From assembly GCA_003008705.1 (NCBI GenBank), contig PDUO01000015.1:377290-441289 (forward strand): 64,000 nucleotides of DNA. Reading direction: 5' to 3'. This DNA comes from Pezicula radicicola. Its lineage: Eukaryota; Ascomycota; Leotiomycetes; Helotiales; Dermateaceae. Below the pieces are notes generated by a model. That model did not search any database. It was not told where the DNA came from and saw only the letters and a program-made list of their open reading frames with translations. Numbering within the stretch: the first letter of the stretch is position 1; each line of letters starts with the position of its first letter. Below, piece by piece: positions 21,821-32,433 of this stretch. A program made the translations under genes and the position numbers.

Positions 21821-22795
21821 TTGTGTGTGATTGTGATGATGTGTTTGGTTACTGGTTTCTTTGTGAGAAGTTGGGTGTTTTGTGTTAAAAGTGTTGAGAG
21901 TGTTGAGTTTTGGGGGTGACAGGTAGTGCCTTCCTTTTTTGATGTCGTCGCTTGACATAATGGCGGAGGCTAGTGAGCGACCGAGATTGAGAAAGAACGA
22001 CTGAGTTGGAGGATTGATGAACACATATTTCAAGTTTAAGTTCACCTATGAGTTACTTAAATCAAGTCAGGTACTCAAGGTTGAATCAAGCCAATTACCC
22101 AAATTACATGAGTTACCTAAAATCAAGTCGCCTAAATCAAACCAGTCACCAAAACGAGAAACAAGTGAGTTACTCAAGTCAAGAGAGCAATTTAAATTAA
22201 GTGAACTACAGCTTACTCAAGTTGAAAATAAATGACTCACCTGTATCAAAAATTTATATATACAAGAATATATCAAACCATTAGCATTTCCGCTTAGCTG
22301 CCAAAGCAACAAGCATAGCCAGCAGAGTGAAAGTTAAGAAGTGCATGGTGATGGGTCTGAAAACTGTTGGGTCCCTTTGGTTGCGAAGATGCTCTTCTTA
22401 TAGATACCTGCGAGGGCGGATGCCCTATGCCGTTCCTTATTGATCAAGTGCTCACTTGACTTACACTTGACCAAATGTGTAAACGCAAAGCAAAAGCTAA
22501 ATGTATAGGCGAATTGCAACCGTGAACCTGATATTGCAACTACACCGTCCTTGAGCCGCTCTAGTTACTGTGCTACTCTTGATGCTAACCTAGATCATAG
22601 TATGGAGATAATCCTGAGTAAGCCACAAATTAACGCACGATTGAGTCGCAGAGATAAATGCAAAAAGCTGATATTTGGTATTGATCTGGCAAAACATAAA
22701 TACAAATGCCAGATACCACATTACTTGCGCCTGTTCACCGGAACGCCAACTGACTTATACCTGACCGAACTTTTCCAATCCTTTTCCATTCAAAT
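21821..22795. other. Intergenic with repeats and small inverted repeats
   Basis: Contains the promoter of the mucin-like gene, tandem-repeat copy B, a palindromic CAAGTG/CACTTG cluster near 22444-22472, and an inverted repeat at 22674-22717 (TGGTAT...CTGGCA against TGCCAGATACCA) just past the IMP dehydrogenase stop. No gene seen. Confidence 0.45.
22028..22236 (+). repeat. Degenerate 18-20 bp tandem repeat, copy B (plus orientation)
   Basis: About nine to ten imperfect units, e.g. GAGTTACTTAAATCAAGTCA, GAGTTACCTAAAATCAAGTC and GAGTTACTCAAGTCAAG. This is the clearest example of the family in the window. It lies upstream of the mucin-like gene and points away from it. Confidence 0.75.
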
Positions 22796-24695
22796 CTATG
22801 CGTAAAGCTTCTTCTCGTAGCTCTCCATGTTGACTCCACCCTCGAGTTGTGCACTGGCAGTTCTAAGCTCGAATCTAGTTGTGCCATTGGCAACAGCTTG
22901 GTGCAGTTCGTGCAAACTCTTCTGACCACAGTCTTGAAGAGAGTGCTTGAGACCAGCCGCAAGGTATGGAACGAATTTCGTAACCGAACTGAAACTAGTT
23001 AGCTGATTTCACAAAATAAAACTAAGATATTAATAACATACCCTCTGTGAGCAACCGAACCAGAAACGCCTTGAGCAACAAGAACGCTATCTCCTTCAGA
23101 GAAGTATCTGGCAGTTCCAGCATTGCTTTTCTGGCTGTCCTTAACACTTGCTCCGGCACCAGCCTTCTTATCTTGCATGGCATCAATGCTACCCATTCCA
23201 CGGTAGGCCTTAACCAGCTTGCCCTCCCGGCTTACGAAAGAGGTACCTGGGGACTCCGTAGTACCAGCCAGAAGACCACCCATCATGATAGTAGTAGCAC
23301 CTAAGGCAAGACCTTTGACAATGTGTCCGACATTTTGAATTCCGCCATCAGCCATGCATGGCACGCCAAACTTGGCAGCAAATGAGGAAACGTTGTAAAC
23401 CGCTGCAGCTTGAGGTCTACCGACAGCCATAACTTCTTGTGTGATGCAAGCACTGCCACTGCCCATACCAATACGAAGACCATCGACACCAGCGGCAATA
23501 AGCGTTGCGGCCTGCTCACGGGTGACGACGTTTCCTCCAATGACATCGAGACCTGGGTACTTCTCTTTGATGTACTGCACCATCTCGACTTGGTACATGC
23601 TGTTGCCTTGACTGCTGTCAAGGATGACAATATCCAAGCCGGCATCAACCAACTTCTGCAAGCGGATCTTGTCTTCTGGTCGGGTGCCAATTGCAGCAGC
23701 GCAGATCAGCTGCTTGGAGTCTGGGAGCTTGGAAGCGAGGGGGAAATATTGGTTCTTGGTCAAATCAGACCGTGAGATCATAGAAACAAGATTGCCACTC
23801 TTGTCGACAATTGGGAGCTTTCCCTTCTTGGACTTTGCGAGAATCTTGTTGGCCTCGATCAATGTGGTTCCGTGGGCTGCAGTGGTCAAGTCCGTAACCA
23901 TGACGGAGGACACAAGGGTGTCGTCGGCATCCTCGAATTGGATGTCTCGGTTGGTGACAATTCCAATGAGCTTGGAGCCCAGCTTGCCAGTTTCTATTAT
24001 AGCACAGATTAGCAATTGTAAAAGTCCCCTCGATGCAAAGATATAGCTGATTTTCCACTTTGTGTTCATAAAGAGCATAGATTTGATCCCCACGACCTTG
24101 CGGTCAATACGGATGAACGAAAGTTATTTATCAATTTTAATAATCATGAAAGTGTGCTGGGGTGTGCCTGGCAAAAAACGAAATGGCTATGCTCACCTGT
24201 CACTGGAAAACCGCCGAATCCCCACTTCTCCTTCAGCTCTTTAACTTCACCGACGGTGGCATTCTTGCTGAGCACAATTGGGTCGAGGATGAAACCATTC
24301 TCGTATCGCTTGACCTTCTGGACCATCTCAGCTTGCTCGTCGGCAGAGCAGTTGTGGTGAATAACGCCAAGTCCTCCCTGAAGAGCTATGTGAATAGCCA
24401 TTTCGTGCTCAGTGACTGTGTCCATGGGCGATGAGACAAAGGGGGTCTTAAGGGTAATGCGCTTCGTAACTGGGGACTCGAGGGAGACCTCAGATGCAGC
24501 GAAGCCAATGTACCCTGGTAGGATAAGAAAGTCGTTATAAGTCAAGCCACCATGCTTCTTCGAGTCGAGCAAATCGCCAATAGCCAATCCATCGCGCTCC
24601 TCATACTTCTTCAACTCAGCCTGCGCAGTAGTGAAGTCCAGGATGTTCTTGGAGGGGCCAAAGAACGCAGCGCTGACACCATTTGTGTGAGGCAT
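22796..24695 (-). CDS. Inosine-5'-monophosphate dehydrogenase
   Basis: Three exons, 24695-24197, 23993-23042 and 22988-22796, 547 aa. IMPDH oxidises IMP to XMP with NAD+, the committed step of GMP synthesis, in the cytosol. Visible signatures: [15 protein letters not shown] near the N-terminus; paired CBS (Bateman) modules at about residues 120-240 with [10 protein letters not shown] and SMISRSDL; the NAD-side [14 protein letters not shown]; the catalytic loop [12 protein letters not shown] (nucleophilic Cys); [24 protein letters not shown] for phosphate binding; and the flap YRGMGS. The first intron is long (203 nt), the second 53 nt. An in-frame ATG at 24827 exists, but [11 protein letters not shown] at 24695 is the usual fungal start. 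Divergent from the IQGAP gene. Confidence 0.96.
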
Positions 24696-25473
24696 CTCGA
24701 AGAATTGACGTGCGAAATGGGAAATAGATAGGATAGAGGTGAGAACAAAGAGATAGTCGACCTGGGAAGTACAATTTTGCTGGTGGTGAAAATGTACAGT
24801 CGACGGGTTGAAGTTTCCTTCTCCCAAGAGAGAAGAAGAGAAGAGGAAGAAAATTCCGACGCTGAAAAATTATAGGGTGCGTTTTCGAAGGGTCCGCGCT
24901 AGGGCCGCAAAATGGGCTCACCGCTGCCAAATCTGAGCATGACACCAGGTGGCACCCAGTGGCAGAATCCGTTGTCACAGGAGGCTGGGGTGATGACGCT
25001 GATTGGCGCAGCCCAATGTTTTTGTTTATGGTACTTCTCTGGCGCCTGTTCTTTTTTTCCCGGTTCTACCCAACCCCTCCTCCCAATAGGCCCATAAGGA
25101 CCAAGGTACATGTCGTACAGGTCTTGCACGCCATCTCCTTTCCTCTCTGTCTGAATTTGATAATTCCCCTTCTTCGTCGTTATAATTATCTGTTCACAGT
25201 TTCGACGTTCGCTTTTGCGCAGGGCGCTGTAATTATCTCCTTGAACCAGACGACCTCTCGCTGTTCGACCGACGACTGGACCAGGCTCGAAAGGTCTTCT
25301 CATAAGTACTGTCGTCGCTGCGCTTTGGGACTTCGCAACCGCTGTCCAACCACCCGGCCACTCAGGCGGCCTTCCTTTGCATGCACCCAGCATAGATGTG
25401 TTCGACTACTTGGGACTCGGCGAAGACATACACCTAGCATCTGCAATTGCAATTGCTCCAGACAGACATCGTG
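24696..25473. promoter_or_regulatory. Divergent promoter, IMPDH / IQGAP
   Basis: About 780 bp between two ATGs pointing away from each other. It should carry both core promoters and 5' UTRs. There are C/T-rich patches at 25140-25180. No other gene: frames here on both strands are shadows without motifs. Confidence 0.5.
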
Positions 25474-28400
25474 ATGTCGTACCGCCATCCGCTTCGACAG
25501 ACGCAGAACATCGACTACAACGGCACCAGGCGCCAACCGTCGAATGCTTCAACAAACTCCTCGGCGTACTCGAATTCCTCGAGCGCTTTTGACCTGAGTC
25601 GTACAAGCACACTCTCGTCGTTTGCTTCTAGTGGTTATGGTCACAAACGCGGAAGCAGCGAGGCAACGTCGTTGATGTCGCCAACTGCCAACGAGAACAG
25701 GAGACCGGGCGACCTGAGTCCGGAAAGCCAATACAAAAGTATTCGAGACACCCTTCGTCCTTTACCGCCACCGCCTGGCTCATCCCCCGTCAAGAATAAG
25801 GCCGCTTTTCTACACACACGAACTCAGAGCATGGACGTGAAGCCTTCATACCACGATCCATACGCCCTACGATCACCATCACCAGTGTCTGGAACTGCGG
25901 CACTTGGTCGCTCTCGAGGTCAGACCATGGATGTGAAATATAATGATCCGTATTCCCCGCAATCCCCGATCAAGAACAAAGCTGCCTTTCTACACACTCG
26001 AACACAGAGTATGGATGAGAAACTCTCATACACGGACCCCTATGTGTTGCGATCGCCATCACCAAAAACTGGAACTGAGAAACCACCCTCATACAGTGAC
26101 CCTTATATGTTGCGATCGTCATCACCAATAACTAGAAACGAGAAACCTTTATATCCCGACCCTTCCATGTTACGATCGTCATCACCAAAAATTGGAACTG
26201 AGAAACCATCATACACTGACCCTTACGTGTTGCGATCGCCGTCACCAGTATCTGGAACTGGATCTCTGGGTAGGTCTCGAGGCCAGAGCATGGATGTCAA
26301 ACCATCCTACAATGATCCACACTCCCCACCATCTCCAATCAAGAATAAAAGTGCTTTCATACATACACGGGCCCAGAGCATGGACGGCAAACCATCATCC
26401 CCAGATCCTTATGCATCAATTTCGCCTATTTCACCAATGTCTTCTGTTCCACTCTCTCTACGACCCACCTCCATGCTCCTCAGCCGTTCGGACTCTATAA
26501 GCCGCGGAGGCAATGTACGAAACCACGGACCTCAACACCCTCACAACCCATTGACTCAACCCGAGCTGCAGAGTCTTGAAAAGTCTTCCACGAGTCAACT
26601 CCGTACCCTTTCCAAATTTGCCGCAAATTCGTCCCCTGATGAATTCAATATCACAACACCGGCACAAGAGGTAGTTGGTCTTCATGGTAGACGAAAATTG
26701 CAACGGAGTGACAATTCAAGGGGCGATAAAAAAGCCAAGAGCAATGGATTTGGATGGGAAGGTCGGAACTGGATGGATAAGCAACGTCAGTTCTTACAAG
26801 CCTATGAATACCTGTGCCACATTGGAGAAGCAAAGGAATGGATGGAAGATATTCTCCACCGCGAGATACCACCTATTGTGCAGCTGGAGGAGGCACTGAG
26901 AGATGGAGTCACCCTGGCTGAGATTGTCGAGGCCTTATACCCGGAGCGCCGAATACGTATTTTTCGCAGCCCCAAGCTTCAGTTCCGACATTCAGATAAC
27001 ATCGCAATATTCTTCAGGTTTCTTGCAGAAATAGAACTCCCAGATCTTTTCCGATTCGAACTCATCGATCTCTACGAGAAAAAGAACATACCAAAAGTCA
27101 TCTATTGCATCCACGCTCTAAGTTGGTTGTTGTATAGGAAAGGCATTGTTGATTTTCGTATTGGAAATTTGGTAGGACAGCTGGAGTTCGAACATCATGA
27201 GTTAGAGGCAATGCAGAAAGGATTGGACAAGGCTGGTGTCAGCATGCCCAGTTTCGGGAATATGGGCGCAGATTTTGGTGTTGAACCTACACCTGAACCT
27301 GAACCAGTGGAATCTGAGCAGGATCGGATCGACCGAGAACTTGGCGAGAACGAAGCTGTTATCCTGGATCTTCAAGCTCAAATCCGAGGCGCCGCCGTGC
27401 GTATTCGACTGGGCGATACAATGAATAACCTATGGGACTGGGAAGGGGCGATTATCGAACTTCAGTCAAGAATCCGTGGAGATTTTGCCCGGCAAATTGT
27501 CGAATACCGCCTAAACATGCGGAAGTTTGCGGTCAATCTCCAAAGTGGTGTCAGAGGTTTCTTGGTCCGTCAGCGACAATCCAGCAGAGATGCGTTTTGG
27601 AAAAGCCGGGAAGGGGATGTCCTAAAGCTTCAGAACTTAATTAGGGCAAAGAAAGCCCGAGACGAGGTACGCATGACGAAATCTCAGTTACGGCACGAGG
27701 AACTTGGTGTAAGGGAATTGCAAGCAGAAATTCGAGGTTTGCTGTCACGCAAAAGACTGGCTGCCCAAGAAAAAGAAACGAAAAGAATGGCAGGTCCAGT
27801 GAAGAGCCTACAAGCGGCAATCCGAGGAATGATGCTTAGGAAGGCGGTTTCGGAAGACCATGAGGATCTCTGGCGCGAAGAATCTTCAATAAAGGCTATA
27901 CAGGCATTCGCCAGAGCCATGCTAACCAGAAACCAGGTTTCTCAACAACAGGAAGCTCTTCACGAATATACTCCAATTTGGACAGCTCTTCAAGCCGTTG
28001 TCCGTAGCAACCTTGTCCGAACCCAGCTCGAGGCCGACCAAGCAGAAATGAAGGCCAACTCTGAAAGCTTCGCCAACATACAAGCCTTCCTTCGTGCTGC
28101 TGCTGTGAGACGTGAGGTCGCAGAAACGCTATCAGAACTAGCGAGTGAAGCATCATCTATATTGGATATTCAGACAGCGATTCGTGGAATGCTGCTCCGG
28201 CAAAGATTAGCCAAGGATTATGAGGCGTTGAACGCACAGACGGGCGAGATCACTAAGATGCAAGCCTTTGCTCGTGGATGCTTACAGCGCCAGCAAATTG
28301 AGCTCGTTCTAGATGAGCTGAGATCACACGAAGTTGAGATCACTCAATTGCAAGCCCTGTCTCGTGCTGTGCTCCTTCGCAACGACATTGGAATGGTTTT

Positions 28401-31033
28401 AACCGAGCTAGAGGCAGAAGAGGACTCTATTGTTGCAATCCAGGCGGCTGCCAAGGCTTGCTTGACACGAGCTAGATTTGCAGAGAAACAGCGATTTTTC
28501 AAGGAGAATATGATGAAGGTGGTAAAGATCCAGAGCTTTGTCCGTGGCAAGATTCAGGGGGAAGCGTACAAGAACCTCACCACTGGCAAGAACCCACCCG
28601 TAAATACCGTCAAAAACTTTGTGCATCTTCTGAATGACAGCGACTTTGATTTCAATGAAGAGATTGAATTTGAGCGCCTACGAAAAACCGTCGTTCAACA
28701 GGTTCGCCAAAACGAGATGGCAGAGCAATATATTGATCAGCTCGATATCAAAATTGCTCTTCTTGTCAAGAACAAAATCACCCTGGATGAGGTTGTGAAG
28801 CACCAGAAGAACTTTGGCGGACATGGCGGAAATTTGCTTGCAAATAGCTCCATGGCATCCAACGGCAATTCTTTCGATCTTAAAGCCCTCAATAAAAATT
28901 CTCGCAAGAAGCTTGAATTCTACCAACAACTATTCTTCGCTCTCCAAACTCAACCACAATATCTTGCACGACTGTTCAAGAGGGTCAGAGAACAGGGCAC
29001 TTCTGAGAAAGAGAGCAAAAGGATTGAGACATTAATGATGGGTCTTTTTGGGTATGCACAAAAGAGGCGTGAGGAATACTACTTGCTTAAGCTCATTGCT
29101 CGGTCAGTCAAGGAAGAAGTTGACGGTGTAAACTCTATTCAAGAATACCTCCGCGGTAACTTCTTCTGGACCAAGCTTCTAGCCAATTATACCCGATCGC
29201 CCAGGGACCGTAAGTTTCTCCGAGAGGTTCTCGGCCCCGTCATCCTGGAAAACATCATCGAAGACCCTGCGCTGGACCTGGAGAGTGACCCGATGCAAAT
29301 TTACCGGTCCGCCATCAACAACGAAGAGCTCCGAACTGGGCGTCCAAGCCACAGGCCCCTTGATATCCCCCGAGACCTTGCAATTAAGGACCAAGAAACT
29401 CGTGAAATGTTCATCGATCATCTTCGTGATCTTCGAGAGATCTCTGATCAGGTTCTTCTCGCCATGGAATCCCTCCTACACAAAATGCCTTACGGTGTCC
29501 GGTTCATTGCCCAACAAACTTTTGAGGCTCTCATCGAACGTTTCCCAAGAGAACCTCAACACCACCTTTTACAGATTGTTGGAAATTGGATATGGAAATT
29601 TTACCTCCAGCCAGCTTTACTCGAACCTCAATCTGGCGGTGTCATTGAGAGACAACTGACGCCGCTGCAGAAGCGTAACCTGGGAGAGGTTGCCAAGGTA
29701 CTAGGTCAAGTCGCATCTGGGAGACTATTTGGTGGTGAGAATATCTACTTGCAGCCGCTTAACGCCTATGTCGGGGATGCCATTGAGCGAATAAGGCTCA
29801 TATTCGAAGGTATTATCTCTGTCCCGGATGCAGAGAGCACTTTCGATATAGACGAGTTCAACGACCTGTACGCTAAGTCCAAGCCGACCCTGTACATCAA
29901 AATGGCGGACATATTTTCCATACACAACCTTATCTCCATCGACCTTCCCTTCATCTGCCCCAACAGGGACGATATGCTTCGAGAAATTGTGCAGGAACTT
30001 GGAAGTGCAAAGAACAACGAGAGCGAAATGGTCGGTGTTACTTCAGGCGAAATTCACATGAGTCTCACTCCCAAACTACATGATGTTGAAGATCCAGAAG
30101 CCGAAGTTAAAGCGCTGTTCATGGAGACAAAACGTTGCGTATTGTATATCATCCGTATTCAGTCAGGACCGAACTTGATGGACATTCTTGTTCGGCCAAT
30201 CAGCCGAGAAGATGATCAGAAGTGGCATAGCTTGCTCCGCGAAGAGTTTGCCGCTGGGAGCAAAACTCGAGGAGCTTACTCGGACGCAAATACTTTAGTA
30301 GACATCACCGCCCTGTCATATGCAGAGCTGAAACGGACAGCTTTGGAAAACATCATGCGACTTGAGCAATTCGGCCGCATCTCACGACACAACTTCTACC
30401 AGGACCTTCTCAACGCCATCGCGCTTGACATCCGTACCAAGAGCCGAAGACGTGTACAACGTCAACGGGAATTGGAAGGAGTGAAACTCACACTCGGCAA
30501 TTTGAACGAGAAAGCAGAGTGGCTCGAGTTGCAAAGGAAGAGCTACGACAACTACATTGAACAGGCCATGATGACATTGCAAAAGAAAGGGTAAGTTTGA
30601 TATTGCTGCAAACCAAATACTGTATTGACATTAGAATAGTAAAAAGCGATTCCTTATGCCGTTCTCCAAACAGTACAATCATGAGAAGGAACTTGAACGC
30701 TCCGGCCGAAAGCCTAAATTTGGATCCTTCAAATACTCAATCCGTACACTTTCAGACAAAGGCGTGATGGTCTCGTGGAAGGGTTACAACGATAGGGAGT
30801 GGGACAAGATCAACCTTACGATTTCTTGCGACGAAATTGGCGTCTTTTTTATAGAAGGAAGCAAAGGCAGCATTCAGATCCCTGGTGCCAGCGCCCAAGT
30901 GCCTATGGACTCCTTGCTTGCAGCCCAGTTTGCCAACCACCAGTACATGGATCTTTTTGAGGGAAGCATGAGGCTGAATGTCAACCTGTTCTTGCATTTG
31001 TTGTACAAGAAATTCTACCGTACCGACACTTAA
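25474..31033 (+). CDS. rng2: IQGAP scaffold protein (Rng2/Iqg1 type)
   Basis: Two exons, 25474-30590 and 30640-31033 (49-nt intron), 1836 aa. Residues 1-400 are low-complexity Ser/Pro-rich with internal repeats. A calponin-homology domain follows at about 439-557 (AYEYLCHIGEAKEWMEDIL, then VTLAEIVEALYPERRIR). About a dozen IQ-like motifs occupy 629-1042 (repeated I-Q-x-x-[IAV]-R-x-x-x-x-R, e.g. LQAQIRGAAVRIRL). A RasGAP-related domain lies at about 1160-1510 (LFKRVREQG to VGNWIWKFYLQPALLEP) and the RasGAP C-terminal domain ends the protein (KPKFGSFKYS to LLYKKFYRTD). IQGAPs bind actin, calmodulin/myosin light chains and Cdc42/Rho GTPases and organise the cytokinetic ring at septation. The start at 25474 (MSYRHPLRQ) is preferred over the in-frame ATG at 25447. 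Confidence 0.95.
25795..26430 (+). repeat. Tandem S-P/T-Q-rich coding repeats in the IQGAP N-terminus
   Basis: Alternating modules: KNKAAFLHTRTQSMD (three copies, near 25795, 25972 and 26341), a SYxDPYxLRSPSP unit (about six copies between 25840 and 26245), and a SLGRSRGQSMDVK unit (two copies). Many SP sites suggest proline-directed phosphorylation, for example by CDK, which is inference. Confidence 0.75.
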
Positions 31034-31852
31034 ATCTAAGTTTGGTCGAAGAATTTAGGGGATGGTTTGAAGTTTATTTCATTTCTTAAGAGGTGTTCCG
31101 TGGCTTGGCTTAGTATCATGATAGACATGGAATTTTTGTTTTGGGCGCTTAAGCATGGTATTGGCGTCGCTTAATTAGCATGATGGATGAAACCTGGATA
31201 AGGGAGGGACAGATGGATCGATGGATGGATGGGGTGGTGTTGTATGCATGGTTTCACGAACTAATTGCCCTGGCCCCTGGTTCCACTTTGTTCTCCATGG
31301 AGATAGTATTGTTTTGTACATAGTTCTCGTGCTGTTTTCTGCAGATGAATGATGGTAGGGCATGCGGCGGATGTGTTATGAAGTGGATTACTTATTACTT
31401 ATTAAAGATTGATGCTGATGAATGAAGAAATACGCTTCTCACGCTTTTATGGCCTATAATTTGATTTAACTATGGGAGTGTGTAGGCGAGCAAAATTTAC
31501 CTCTTGAATATACTTGTCGAGATATTTGTGCCTGCAAACAGCACTACATACTTTGCGATTAAGAATCATTGTTAATTTAGGTTACAGAACGTTGGCAAGA
31601 GCGAGACGTAACGTTTAGTAGATATGGCGCAAATCGATATATACTTGCACTAGTTTTAAACTACTAAACCATCCACGGAGGGTTGGTGAGCTAGAATAAC
31701 CGGTCTACTTGGAAATCACCTACATTAGCTAGTCCACCCCGAAATTTTGCTAGCATCATGTAAAAGCTTCGCCAGGGCTCTTTTCACTTCCATGTCAAAA
31801 TTACTTCCTTCCACCACCTCATCATACACAACCCTCACACACTGAAACCAAA
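31034..31852. other. Intergenic with a short GATG-type microsatellite
   Basis: 3' UTR of the IQGAP gene and upstream DNA of the broken F-box gene. A (GATG)n-like run lies at about 31192-31223. Nothing else seen. Confidence 0.5.
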
Positions 31853-32433
31853 ATGTCGCCCAATCTATCCACTCTCCCAGTCGAGCTGAGACGCGAGATA
31901 ATAAGCTACTTCTCGCCCCTTAACCAGCTAAATAACAATGGCTCGTGTCATTGGGATGGCACGGAAAAAACAGGCTTCACAAAGAGCAGAGGATAAAGTA
32001 CAAAGTCGGCGTGCCCTAAAGAGCCTCGCCATCAGCTGCAAGGTGCTGAATGAAATTTCCATCGAGTTCCTTTACGAAAGCTTTGACGCAACAGATGGAC
32101 TGTCTCTATACCTATTTGTGAAAAACCTCTTACGCAATCTAGGTTTGAGGAAAGCAGTGAAGCATCTCAAAATCGGATCAAGTCATATCTTTTCGTCAAT
32201 TCTCCCAGTTTGATAAAAGCCTTTCTTTAGATGTAATTGAAGTGATGCCAAGAGAAGATAACATGATGCAACGATGGGTTGATGATGGTATGCGATCGTA
32301 CCAGGCTGTCAATGGCCTCCTTTTGCTCATGCTACCGAGATTAGAAGAATTGGAGACGACATCGTGGGGATTGCATTTGTTTGAGGGCAGCGATTACGCC
32401 TGGCACAAACAGGGATTGGAGTTTTGTATGTAG
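31853..32433 (+). pseudogene. Broken F-box-like gene
   Basis: The frame starting at 31853 begins MSPNLSTLPVELRREIISYF, a good F-box start, but stops after 47 codons. The family continuation is in a second frame (RRALKSLAISCKVLNEISIEFLYESFDA, 31938-32213) and then in a third (DKSLSLDVIEVMPRED to LPRLEELETTSWGLHLF, ending 32433). Each change can be explained by a single-base shift; the first lies near an A6 run at 31965-31970. The expected length of such fungal F-box proteins is several hundred residues, so this copy is also short. Unusual introns could rescue it in principle, but no canonical donor/acceptor pair fits both joints. A GTATGT near 32428 might be a relic donor. Flanked on the right by 2.8 kb of AT-rich DNA. 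Confidence 0.5.

Noticed and set aside
22796..24695. IMPDH as a resistance copy in a mycophenolate-type cluster
   Set aside because: Neighbours are housekeeping genes (an IQGAP) and no biosynthetic enzymes are nearby; this looks like the ordinary copy.
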